DNA from: Pseudanabaena biceps
GTDB lineage: Bacteria > Cyanobacteriota > Cyanobacteriia > Pseudanabaenales > Pseudanabaenaceae
Direction of reading: 5' to 3'
Length of the DNA stretch: 64,000 nucleotides
Assembly (NCBI GenBank): GCA_013361095.1
Contig: JAATWA010000001.1
Span: forward strand, 1,227,001-1,291,000
Numbering within the stretch: the stretch's first letter is position 1; each line of letters begins with the position of its first letter. Below are positions 39,188 through 47,211 of this stretch, piece after piece. The position numbers and the translations under genes were made by a program. The notes under the pieces were generated by a model. That model was not told the DNA's origin. It ran no database searches and worked only from the letters and a program-made list of their open reading frames with translations.

Positions 39188-41107
39188 ATGCGCTTAAGCG
39201 ACATTACTCACCCCAATCAATTACACGGTCTAACGATTTCGCAATTAGAAGCGATCGCCCGTGAAATCCGTCAAAAACATCTCGAAACGATCGCCGCTAC
39301 AGGAGGACATTTAGGTCCTGGGCTGGGTGTTGTCGAGTTAACTTTAGGTTTATACCAAACCCTAGATCTAGATTGCGATAAAGTTGTCTGGGATGTAGGG
39401 CATCAAGCCTATCCTCACAAGTTACTGACTGGACGTTACAACCGTTTTCATACCTTACGCCAAAAAGACGGGATTGCAGGATATCTCAATCGCCGCGAAA
39501 GTGAATTTGATCATTTTGGCGCAGGTCATGCTTCTACTAGTATTTCGGCGGCTTTAGGCATGGCGATCGCCCGTGACTTACAGGGCGAAAACTTTAAAAC
39601 TGTAGCAATTATTGGTGATGGCGCTTTGACAGGTGGCATGGCATTAGAGGCGATCAACCATGCAGGGCATCTTCCCAAAACCAATTTATTGGTAGTGTTG
39701 AACGACAACGAAATGTCTATCTCGGCTAACGTTGGCGCAATTCCTCGCTATCTAAACAAAATGCGCCTTAGCCCACCGATGAAATTTCTCACCAACAACC
39801 TTGAAGAACAGATTCGGAACATTCCCTTTGTCGGCGAACAAATCAGCCCAGAAATTGAGCGTATCAAGGATAATGTCAAGATTTTGACAATGGTACAAAA
39901 TAAGCTGGGAGCTGTTTTTGAAGAATTGGGCTTCACTTATATTGGTCCCGTTGATGGACATAATATTCGCGAATTGATTGACACCTTCAAAATGGCGCAT
40001 ACATTAGAAGGACCTGTGATCGTTCATGTAGCTACGACAAAGGGTAAGGGCTATAGCTATGCGGAAGCCGATCGCGTTGGTTATCATGCTCAAAATTCCT
40101 TTGACCTTAAGACTGGCAAAGCTAAAGCTTCTACTTCGAGTAAGCCTAAACCTCCCAGCTATTCCAAAGTCTTCGCTGATACTTTAATCAAGCTAGCCGA
40201 GCATGATAAGCGGATTGTGGCAATCACCGCCGCTATGTCTACAGGTACTGGGTTAGATAAATTTCAAGCCCAACTTCCCAATCAATTTATTGATGTGGGA
40301 ATTGCCGAGCAGCACGCACTTACAGTCGCCGCAGGTATGGCTTGTGAAGGAATGCGTCCCGTAGCCGCGATTTACTCCACTTTCTTACAACGCGGTTTTG
40401 ATCAGATTGTTCATGATGTCTGCATTCAAAATTTACCTGTCTTTCTCTGTTTAGATCGAGCTGGCATCGTTGGTGCAGATGGCCCAACGCATCAAGGGAT
40501 GTATGACATTGCTTATCTGCGCTGTATTCCTAATATCGTGTTGATGGCTCCTAAGGATGAAGCAGAAATGCAGGACATGATCGTTACAGGTATCACTCAT
40601 CAAGGGCCGATCGCCATGCGTTATCCCCGTGGTAATGGTATCGGTGTACCCATGCAAGAACAAGATTGGGAACCATTACCAATTGGCAAAGCCGAAATCT
40701 TGCGCGAAGGGAATGATGTGTTGCTTTTAGCCTATGGTTCGATGGTCTACCCCGCACTACAAGTAGCCGAATTGCTAAATGAGCATGGGGTCAGTGCAAG
40801 TGTGGTAAATGCTAGATTTGCAAAACCTTTAGATACAGAGCTAATCTTGCCCTTGGCGAAACAGATCGGCAAAGTCGTTACTCTTGAAGAAGGTTGCCTC
40901 ATGGGTGGATTTGGTAGCGCCGTTCTCGAAGCTTTAAGTGACGAGAATGTTCTTGTACCTGTCTTTAGAATTGGGGTTCCCGATATTCTGGTAGAACACG
41001 CTTCTCCAGAACAATCTTTCAGTTCTCTCGGTCTATCGAGTGGTCAAATTTGCGATCGCATTCTCAATCAGTTTGCCTTCAGCAAAGAAACCGCCATTAG
41101 TAACTAA
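39188..41107 (+). CDS. dxs: 1-deoxy-D-xylulose-5-phosphate synthase
   Basis: First enzyme of the MEP isoprenoid pathway: condenses pyruvate and glyceraldehyde 3-phosphate using thiamine diphosphate. It supplies chlorophyll, carotenoids and quinones. 639 residues, the normal length. The ThDP-binding [18 protein letters not shown] lies near 142-159 with NDNEMSIS after it. The second half opens with [27 protein letters not shown] and has [19 protein letters not shown] with the catalytic Glu. The start gives [16 protein letters not shown], the usual beginning. Confidence 0.98.
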   Translation: MRLSDITHPNQLHGLTISQLEAIAREIRQKHLETIAATGGHLGPGLGVVELTLGLYQTLDLDCDKVVWDVGHQAYPHKLLTGRYNRFHTLRQKDGIAGYLNRRESEFDHFGAGHASTSISAALGMAIARDLQGENFKTVAIIGDGALTGGMALEAINHAGHLPKTNLLVVLNDNEMSISANVGAIPRYLNKMRLSPPMKFLTNNLEEQIRNIPFVGEQISPEIERIKDNVKILTMVQNKLGAVFEELGFTYIGPVDGHNIRELIDTFKMAHTLEGPVIVHVATTKGKGYSYAEADRVGYHAQNSFDLKTGKAKASTSSKPKPPSYSKVFADTLIKLAEHDKRIVAITAAMSTGTGLDKFQAQLPNQFIDVGIAEQHALTVAAGMACEGMRPVAAIYSTFLQRGFDQIVHDVCIQNLPVFLCLDRAGIVGADGPTHQGMYDIAYLRCIPNIVLMAPKDEAEMQDMIVTGITHQGPIAMRYPRGNGIGVPMQEQDWEPLPIGKAEILREGNDVLLLAYGSMVYPALQVAELLNEHGVSASVVNARFAKPLDTELILPLAKQIGKVVTLEEGCLMGGFGSAVLEALSDENVLVPVFRIGVPDILVEHASPEQSFSSLGLSSGQICDRILNQFAFSKETAISN

Positions 41108-41139
41108 GTAGTTACTTACAGCGCTTTGCGCTCAAATTA

Positions 41140-41192
41140 AAACCCAAGAACTGACAGGCGGCGCGGAGCGCCGCCTGTCAGTTCTTGGGTTT
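41140..41192 (+). terminator. dxs terminator palindrome
   Basis: AAACCCAAGAACTGACAGGC plus GGCGC and the complement with a GGA loop, a perfect 25-bp stem, 32 bases past the stop. TTACAGCGCTTTGCGCTC lies just left and TTTGTCATAGTCTATAGCTA just right, both recurring flanks. Confidence 0.85.
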
Positions 41193-41219
41193 GATTTGTC
41201 ATAGTCTATAGCTATAAAT

Positions 41220-41630
41220 CTATGCCCGAAATGGAGCGTCATCTGATTTGAATGATAGCTTTTGCACGACTTTACGATAAACGCCGAGATAATCAAATTC
41301 GATATTGCTAATTTTTATCCAGAAAGCAATCGCATTAATCGTGAGGCAAGTAACCCCTAAAAACAGCAAAATAAACGTGGGAGCCATTACCACACCAACA
41401 ATTAGCCAGCTAACCACATGCAAAATCATGAGCATTGCATAGATAGAGGCGGCAAAAGTCATTGTAAAAATTTGTAGAGGCGATCGCTTTAAAACTGTAA
41501 ACAACATGATTTGAGAAGTGGCGATCAAGTTTGCGGGTACAAGAAAAGCACAGATCGAGACACAATGCGATCGCGAGAAGTTGCCCAAAACACTCCCTAC
41601 AGATTCGCTCAGACAATGCCAGTCAAACAT
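41220..41630 (-). CDS. Conserved hypothetical membrane protein
   Basis: 136 residues. Three hydrophobic segments are visible near 24-48, 53-77 and 80-104 (MLMILHVVSWLIVGVVMAPTFILLFLGVTCLTINAIAFW). A short charged C terminus follows. I do not recognise the family. The start is uncertain because the N-terminal region is less typical; a downstream start would still keep most membrane segments. Confidence 0.55.
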   Translation of the reverse strand: MFDWHCLSESVGSVLGNFSRSHCVSICAFLVPANLIATSQIMLFTVLKRSPLQIFTMTFAASIYAMLMILHVVSWLIVGVVMAPTFILLFLGVTCLTINAIAFWIKISNIEFDYLGVYRKVVQKLSFKSDDAPFRA

Positions 41631-41964
41631 TCAATTTATCCTTAGATATTCCCTGAATTTCTAAAACTTTATTCACTACTACTATGTAGCCATTTCAAAA
41701 ATTCTGTAATTTTCAATACAGTGCAAAGCGCTGTATCCATAAGCTAGCACAGGAATCCTTAATAGCTGAGTATTTGTTACTAATCGCAAAAAACAAGTAA
41801 GGGCTTCGCCGTAAAATAAGGAACCAAATTTTTGATGGCGCGGCTTCGCCGCGCCATCAAAAATTTGGTTCCTTATTAAATCGCACAACCCTAAGCAGAT
41901 ACCCATACTTAGAAGTCAGAGGTATAAATTTTCAATCAAGCGCGTTAGGCAGGCTTTTTTGAGA
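41631..41964. other. Intergenic region with one palindrome
   Basis: No gene is supported. The 63-base palindrome at 41816-41878 is its only clear feature; ACAGTGCAAAGCGCTGTA near 41720 is a short separate dyad. Confidence 0.5.
41816..41878. repeat. 63-base perfect palindrome
   Basis: Arms of 30 bp starting AATAAGGAACCAAATTTTTG, core GCGGC-TTC-GCCGC. It lies about 90 bases past the stop of the FIST gene, too far for certain terminator assignment. Confidence 0.8.
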
Positions 41965-43173
41965 TTAGTTTTTAGGTCGCAAGATTCCAAATACCGAGGT
42001 ATAGCCATGTAAGAACGTTGTGCCACCAACAGGACCAATTTCTCCTGAACAGAAAAATCCACCCATCGGAATCAAGCCAAGGTGCTTTTGTAACAGCTCA
42101 GAATCAAAATTTGGTTTGTCATATAGACGCTCCCCTCTACCCATGCAAGAAAACATCAAAGCCGCAGTGGGAGAAATATTAGGCGCAGCCACACTCAAAT
42201 GATTGGTGTAATTGATCATCGCTTCTTCTAAATCTTCTGCGGATGCTTTACCATCTCGCAAATGTAACTGAATACGCTGCCCCGGACGCATCCGATCGCC
42301 CACAGCGATCGCCCCTGAGCGTGGATCAACACCAATAATATTGCGAATCAGAAAATCACCCTGCGATGGATTTGCCTTGAACTCATTCATCACTACGCCA
42401 ATAAAGAGAGAATGTTGAGCAAGTTCGCGATCGCTCTGATTTAAATCGCCCACCGTATCTTGTAATAAACCTAGAGGTGGCTTACCCTCTAGACCCAAAA
42501 TCAGATTACGTTCACATTCGGATACTTGCAATATTTTGCCGATGGGGCGACAACCTTGTGCCACCACAGGCTCAATGGTGATATCTCCCCAGAGAGCTAC
42601 ACCCAAGAGTCCTGAGCGATAAAGTTTGTACTGATTTTCGCCATGAAAACAGAAAAGGGCATTTGCCCCCATACCGCCACTACTAGCCAAGCCTCCCACC
42701 TTCACTGCATTGGGATAGGCAAAATCTAGCCCTTGAATTAAGTCATTGATGGGGAACGAGAAAGGATCGCCCACTAGGACAAAACTTGGTGAAACTGATG
42801 GATCAACATTAGTAAGCTTTTCCCACTTATCAGGAGAGCTATCTAAATCAGGTAGTTCGTTATCATCTAAATGGAATATATGTGCTTCAGCGTTAGGTAA
42901 ATGTCCTACTAATAAAGCGATCGCAGGTTTGTCTTCAAACTCTTGACCGTTACCAACAATGCCGCCTCCAGAGCAACCAATTAATTTTTTAATAGGCAAT
43001 TTTTCGGCTAGCAGAGGTAGTAGACGAGGATAGTCACTCGCAAAGGCGGTGGAAACAAACAAAAACCCCAAGTCAAGTGAGCGATCGCCAAGCAGTCTCA
43101 ACACCTGCTGTGATAAATCCTGCACTGCGGCTTCTAGCGATATTTTTGTCGAAAGACTAGTAACCCACTTCAT
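41965..43173 (-). CDS. FIST-domain sensory protein
   Basis: 402 residues. The FIST N domain covers about 30-200 (LDLGFLFVSTAFASDYPRLLPLLAE, KKLIGCSGGGIVGNGQEFE). The FIST C domain covers about 210-390 (FIGVVMNEFKANPSQGDFLIRNIIGVDPRSGAIAVGDRMRPG, GGFFCSGEIGPVGGTTFLHGYTSVFGIL). FIST proteins are thought to bind small ligands such as amino acids for signalling. Here no kinase or cyclase domain is attached. Stand-alone gene with a GTG-free ATG start (MKWVTSLST). Confidence 0.9.
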   Translation of the reverse strand: MKWVTSLSTKISLEAAVQDLSQQVLRLLGDRSLDLGFLFVSTAFASDYPRLLPLLAEKLPIKKLIGCSGGGIVGNGQEFEDKPAIALLVGHLPNAEAHIFHLDDNELPDLDSSPDKWEKLTNVDPSVSPSFVLVGDPFSFPINDLIQGLDFAYPNAVKVGGLASSGGMGANALFCFHGENQYKLYRSGLLGVALWGDITIEPVVAQGCRPIGKILQVSECERNLILGLEGKPPLGLLQDTVGDLNQSDRELAQHSLFIGVVMNEFKANPSQGDFLIRNIIGVDPRSGAIAVGDRMRPGQRIQLHLRDGKASAEDLEEAMINYTNHLSVAAPNISPTAALMFSCMGRGERLYDKPNFDSELLQKHLGLIPMGGFFCSGEIGPVGGTTFLHGYTSVFGILRPKN

Positions 43174-43724
43174 ACATCTAGCCCTGCATTAAGTTCAAGT
43201 TCAGACATTGCTCTGTAAAAATTATTCACAAGGGTTTCTAATTACACCCAAGTATTTTTCTTAAGTATCTAAATATTTATTATTTGAACCTAGTACTTAA
43301 GCTTAGTATCTAAGCTTACCTCGCAGTGACGTAATTCCCACATTTTCTAGGTTTAGGGCGCAATTCTCATTATGAAACCAATTTTTAGGTTTGCAGCGCA
43401 TTCCCTAAAGTTAGTTTTTTGAAAGCCAGCCGTAGGCTGGCTTTCAAAAAATCAGCTTTTAACATGATAACTAATGCCAGAGAAGCACTGCGATCGCAGT
43501 AAAATATTCTTGGTTTCTATCTAAAAATATAGATAAGTAAATCGGCGCAGTTAAATATAAAACTTCAAAGTCTGTACCGCTCATGCAGCGTGTCATACAG
43601 GTTTTGGAGCTAGTTATTTAACCATGCTGAAATGCTTAGCCAAGTTTAAGTTATATATACTTTACAAACTTTACAAATACGTTACAGATACATTTATTTA
43701 AAACCCACTCACGGAGAAAACTAT
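43174..43724. other. Intergenic region upstream of apcF
   Basis: It holds family C copy 4 (43360-43470) and a decayed palindrome near 43560-43610. The last 70 bases carry tandem TTTACAAA-like words (ACTTTACAAACTTTACAAAT) that could lie in the apcF promoter. No gene is supported. Confidence 0.5.
43360..43470. repeat. Family C double-hairpin element, copy 4 (right end decayed)
   Basis: Left end GCAATTCTCATTATGAAACC matches the family. The right hairpin GAAAGCCAGCC-GTA-GGCTGGCTTTC is intact. The left hairpin is reduced to GTTTGCAGCGCATTCCC, and the right outer end is degenerate (AACATGATAACT). Confidence 0.65.
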
Positions 43725-44222
43725 ATGCAGGACGCAATTGCCACCCTAATCGGTGCTTATGATGCCACTGGTAAATATTTTGATCGCGATGCGATGGATG
43801 CCCTTAAAGCCTATTTTGCAACAGGCAATGCTCGCTTAGCTGCATCTTCCGCAATTACCGCCAACGCCGCCTCAATTGTCCGCAAAGCTGGCTCACAGCT
43901 ATTTGAAGAAGTCCCCGACTTGATCCGTCCAGGCGGTAATGCCTATACTACCCGTCGTTTTGCGGCTTGCTTGCGCGACATGGACTACTACCTACGCTAT
44001 GCCTCCTATGCCCTAGTCGCTGGTAACAATGATGTCCTTGATGAAAGAGTTTTACAAGGTTTGCGTGAAACCTATAACTCCTTGGGAGTTCCCATTGGTC
44101 CCACTGTTCAAGGTATTCAAATCATGAAGCAGCTTGTATTTGAACAAGTGGGCGAATCCGCAGACTGGCTAGCTGCCCCCTTTGACTATATGACCCGCGA
44201 ACTAAGCGAAAAAAATATCTAA
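43725..44222 (+). CDS. apcF: Allophycocyanin beta-18 subunit
   Basis: Beta-type subunit of the phycobilisome core cylinders facing the thylakoid; pairs with ApcE. 165 residues with MQDAIATLIGAYDATGKYFDRDAMDALKAYF at the N terminus. The bilin-binding region RRFAACLRDMDYYLRYASYALVAG lies near 78-101, with Cys82 for phycocyanobilin. YNSLGVPIGPTVQGIQIMKQL follows. ApcB would have [24 protein letters not shown]; the differences point to ApcF. A good ribosome site GGAG precedes the start. Confidence 0.9.
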   Translation: MQDAIATLIGAYDATGKYFDRDAMDALKAYFATGNARLAASSAITANAASIVRKAGSQLFEEVPDLIRPGGNAYTTRRFAACLRDMDYYLRYASYALVAGNNDVLDERVLQGLRETYNSLGVPIGPTVQGIQIMKQLVFEQVGESADWLAAPFDYMTRELSEKNI

Positions 44223-44253
44223 ATAAAAAAGGCGCTTAGCGCCTTTTTTATTT
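44221..44253 (+). terminator. apcF terminator
   Basis: AAATAAAAAAGGCGC-TTA-GCGCCTTTTTTATTT overlaps the apcF stop codon; a perfect stem with flanking A and T runs. Confidence 0.9.
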
Positions 44254-44277
44254 AGATATTTGGTCACGACAAATCAA

Positions 44278-44320
44278 AATCCCAGAAGACGAGTAGCGGC
44301 GCTACTCGTCTTCTGGGGTT
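44278..44320. repeat. Intergenic palindrome
   Basis: AATCCCAGAAGACGAGTAGC and near-complement with a GGC loop. The left flank GTCACGACAAATCA and the right flank TAGCAAGAATGGCAACAGC recur around 2.4 and 22.8 kb. Confidence 0.75.
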
Positions 44321-44382
44321 ACGTTCTAGCAAGAATGGCAACAGCTATAAATATTTTTTTGGAGCTATTCTGCACTCTCAAA

Positions 44383-44435
44383 AACTAATTTTGGTATTTG
44401 CAACGCCTACGGCGTTGCAAATACCAAAATTAGTT
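44383..44435. repeat. Second intergenic palindrome, family C-like core
   Basis: AACTAATTTTGGTATTTGCA and complement around ACGCC-TAC-GGCGT, perfect arms of 25 bp. It resembles one half of a family C element. Confidence 0.75.
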
Positions 44436-44541
44436 GATCGCTAAATTAGCGATCGCTTTTTGATTTTATTAAGCATTCAAAATGATTTAAGATTGTTAAC
44501 AATCGAAACAAGCTCGATTTAGTCTAGGAGAGATTTTATAT

Positions 44542-45621
44542 ATGGCTTTAGTACCAATGCGTCTGCTGCTCGATCATGCGGCTGAGAACGGATACGGAAT
44601 TCCTGCATTTAATGTTAACAACATGGAGCAGATCCAGTCGATCATGCAGGCTGCTAATGAAACCAACAGCCCTGTCATCCTACAAGCTTCTCGTGGCGCA
44701 CGCAATTATGCGGGCGAAAATTTTCTACGTCACTTGATTTTGGCTGCTGTCGAAACCTATCCGCATCTCCCCATCGTGATGCACCAAGATCACGGTAATG
44801 CCCCTGCGACTTGCTTCTCGGCAATTCAAAATGGCTTTACCAGTGTGATGATGGATGGCTCATTGGAAGCTGATGCAAAGACCCCTGCTAGCTACGAGTA
44901 CAACGTGGAAGTTACTTCTAAAGTTGTCGAAGTTGCCCATGCTTTTGGAGCAAGTGTCGAAGGCGAACTAGGTTGTTTAGGTTCCCTTGAAACTGGTAAG
45001 GGTGAAGCTGAAGATGGACATGGTTTTGAAGGTGCGTTGGATCATTCGCAACTTCTCACCGATCCTGATGAAGCTGCTGACTTCGTTGAGCGTACTCAGG
45101 TTGATGCTCTGGCAGTCGCGATCGGTACTAGCCACGGTGCTTATAAGTTTACTCGCAAGCCTACTGGCGAAATTCTTGCCATCAGCCGTATCGAAGAAAT
45201 TCATAATCGCTTACCTAATACCCACCTTGTGATGCATGGTTCTTCTTCAGTTCCTGAGGATCTACTTGCCATGATCAATGAGTATGGCGGCGCAATTCCT
45301 GAAACCTATGGCGTACCTGTTGAAGAAATTCAAAAGGGCATCAAGTGCGGTGTGCGTAAGGTCAATATCGACACCGATTGCCGTCTTGCAATCACAGCAG
45401 CAGTGCGTGAAGCGTTGTTTAAGAATCCTAAGGAATTCGATCCACGTCACTTCTTGAAGCCTTCGATCAAGTACATGCAAAAAGTATGTGCCGATCGCTA
45501 TGTTCAGTTTGAATCTGCTGGTCAAGCTAGCAAGATCAAGCAAGTTAGCGTTTATGACTTTGTTGGTAAGTACGCTAAGGGCGAATTGAAGCAAGTTAGC
45601 CGTCAAGCTGTTAAAGCTTAA
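44542..45621 (+). CDS. fba: Class II fructose-bisphosphate aldolase
   Basis: Zn-dependent aldolase of glycolysis and the Calvin cycle. 359 residues, the size of the Calvin-cycle subtype. Metal and substrate residues lie in [29 protein letters not shown] (about 79-107), [21 protein letters not shown] (about 140-160), and [15 protein letters not shown] near 230-244. [17 protein letters not shown] carries the FBP-binding NxDT. A good AGGAG lies nine to ten bases upstream of the ATG. It is monocistronic with its own terminator. Confidence 0.97.
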   Translation: MALVPMRLLLDHAAENGYGIPAFNVNNMEQIQSIMQAANETNSPVILQASRGARNYAGENFLRHLILAAVETYPHLPIVMHQDHGNAPATCFSAIQNGFTSVMMDGSLEADAKTPASYEYNVEVTSKVVEVAHAFGASVEGELGCLGSLETGKGEAEDGHGFEGALDHSQLLTDPDEAADFVERTQVDALAVAIGTSHGAYKFTRKPTGEILAISRIEEIHNRLPNTHLVMHGSSSVPEDLLAMINEYGGAIPETYGVPVEEIQKGIKCGVRKVNIDTDCRLAITAAVREALFKNPKEFDPRHFLKPSIKYMQKVCADRYVQFESAGQASKIKQVSVYDFVGKYAKGELKQVSRQAVKA

Positions 45622-45681
45622 TTAAGTAAAAGCTAAGATTCCTACACCATTCGCTAGACAAATGATGTAGATAGATACTTG

Positions 45682-45711
45682 ATACAAAGGGCGCATTTGC
45701 GCCCTTTGTAT
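45682..45711 (+). terminator. fba terminator
   Basis: ATACAAAGGGCGC-ATT-TGCGCCCTTTGTATTTTT: a 13-bp stem and T run, 60 bases past the stop. Confidence 0.9.
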
Positions 45712-45759
45712 TTTTGATAGCATTGCTGTGTTTACAGTCGGTACTCCCAAAAACTTGCC

Positions 45760-46659
45760 ATGACATCTTCTCTGTTTTCTGCGATTGAGCCTAATAAAGC
45801 CACTCTAGCCAAAAAACCAAAACTTTTAGTGGTAGATGATGAGCAGGATAATCTTGATTTGTTATATCGCACTTTTCGCCGTGAATTTAATGTGTTTCGT
45901 GCCGACAGTGGATTCAAAGCTTTAGAGATTCTGGCGAATGAGGGGGAAATGGCAGCGATTATTTCTGATCAGCGAATGCCAGAAATGAAAGGAACAGAAT
46001 TTCTCAGTCGCACTGTATCCGACTTTCCTGATACGATGCGGATTGTCTTGACTGGGTACACAGATATTACGGATTTAATCGATGCGATTAATTCAGGTCA
46101 AGTCCATAAATACATCACTAAGCCTTGGGAGCCTGAGCAACTTAAACAAATTATCTCTGAGGCAGCTCAGTCCTATGACTTGCTCAAGCAAAGATCTGAG
46201 GAATTGCGGCGATCGCAAGCTCAAAATGGATTATTGTCGGTGATTGTGACAATTGCCCAAAAATCTAATCAGTTAGCAGATTGTGTAATGCCTTTAGCAA
46301 GTGCATTTTGGCAAAATTTTGCAGCTGACGGTGTAATTTTGCAACTTGTTGAAGATGGACAGTTGATTGATACTCAAGCTATGTGTGGCGATTCTATCGG
46401 TGATTTGGCGAGTGACTCTTTAGTGCAAACCGCGATCGCTTTAGGACAATCACAAACTTCTTTAAATGCTGAGCCAGATTCTAGCCATAAAACTAATTTA
46501 GCGATCGCCATTACCTTTCGGAAGCAAGTGCTAGGCATCTTTTCATTACGCTGGCGTAAAGCTAATGCCATTAGCCTGTCAGATATCGTCGCCATCCAGC
46601 AATGTGCTGATGAAATCGCGATCGCTCTTACCTGTATCCGTTACTATGTCAAACCCTAA
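45760..46659 (+). CDS. Response regulator with GAF-like C-terminal domain
   Basis: 299 residues. The receiver domain covers about 20-140: LLVVDDEQDN, phospho-acceptor Asp70 (IISDQRMPE), and IVLTGYTDITDLIDAIN with KYITKPWEPEQL. Such receivers resemble the RpfG-type group. A coiled link follows, then a GAF-like domain (about 170-297) without recognisable ligand residues. There is no DNA-binding domain. Its last 14 bases overlap the start of the HD hydrolase gene, so the two are translationally coupled. The sensor kinase is not local. Confidence 0.88.
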   Translation: MTSSLFSAIEPNKATLAKKPKLLVVDDEQDNLDLLYRTFRREFNVFRADSGFKALEILANEGEMAAIISDQRMPEMKGTEFLSRTVSDFPDTMRIVLTGYTDITDLIDAINSGQVHKYITKPWEPEQLKQIISEAAQSYDLLKQRSEELRRSQAQNGLLSVIVTIAQKSNQLADCVMPLASAFWQNFAADGVILQLVEDGQLIDTQAMCGDSIGDLASDSLVQTAIALGQSQTSLNAEPDSSHKTNLAIAITFRKQVLGIFSLRWRKANAISLSDIVAIQQCADEIAIALTCIRYYVKP

Positions 46660-47107
46660 AGCAACTTTTGAATCAAATTCTAATTTAGAAATCCTCTTAG
46701 CCCTCGCAATCAAGATTGCTCATCAAGCCCATGCAGGGCAACTAGACAAAGCTGGCAAGCCCTATATTGCTCATCCTCTAACGGTCATGGCGCAGATGGA
46801 TACAGTGGAGAGCAAAATTGTGGCAGTCCTACATGACGCGATCGAAGATTCTGCTTTGAAGATCTCAGACTTGGTACGTCAAGGTTTTCCGACTTATATT
46901 ACCGATGAGATCGCTGCCATTACCAAAGTAGATGGTGAAATTTATGAAGAATATATTGTGCGGGTTAAGTCCAATGCGATCGCACGTCAGGTCAAGATTG
47001 CAGACGTAAGCCACAATATGGATCTTAGCCGCATCGCTAATCCAACAACTAAAGATTTTCAACGTTTAGAAAAGTATCAAAGAGTTCTGCAAGAGTTGCA
47101 GCAATAA
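46646..47107 (+). CDS. Small HD-domain hydrolase (SpoT/MESH1-like)
   Basis: 153 residues from the ATG inside the preceding gene's end. Motifs AIKIAHQAHAGQLDKAGKPYIAHPLTV (22-48) and KIVAVLHDAIEDS (57-69, with His63-Asp64) are those of the (p)ppGpp hydrolase domain of RelA/SpoT. VKIADVSHNMDLSRI near 115-129 is the third metal motif. With no synthetase domain, it would be a small alarmone hydrolase. Overlap with the response regulator suggests linked expression, perhaps signal-controlled. The substrate is inferred, not shown. Confidence 0.85.
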   Translation: MSNPKATFESNSNLEILLALAIKIAHQAHAGQLDKAGKPYIAHPLTVMAQMDTVESKIVAVLHDAIEDSALKISDLVRQGFPTYITDEIAAITKVDGEIYEEYIVRVKSNAIARQVKIADVSHNMDLSRIANPTTKDFQRLEKYQRVLQELQQ

Positions 47108-47149
47108 CCCCCAAAGAGAGAGTCTCGGCGAGACTCTCTCTTTGGGGTT
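47108..47149 (+). terminator. HD-gene terminator
   Basis: ACCCCCAAAGAGAGAGTCTC and complement, a 19-20 bp stem that starts right after the stop codon. Confidence 0.8.
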
Positions 47150-47161
47150 TTGCCACACATT

Positions 47162-47198
47162 CCATAAAAAAGGCTCGCTAAGCGAGCCTTTTTTATGG
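47162..47198 (-). terminator. glgP terminator
   Basis: CCATAAAAAAGGCTCGCT-AAGCGAGCCTTTTTTATGG, perfect stem 14 bases past the glgP stop, with A and T runs. Confidence 0.9.
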
Positions 47199-47211
47199 AG
47201 GTTTTTAAGGA

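Noticed and set aside
41715..41740. ACAGTGCAAAGCGCTGTA dyad as an operator
   Set aside because: The same CAGCGC...GCGCTG words occur at the ends of family A elements, so it is more likely an element remnant.
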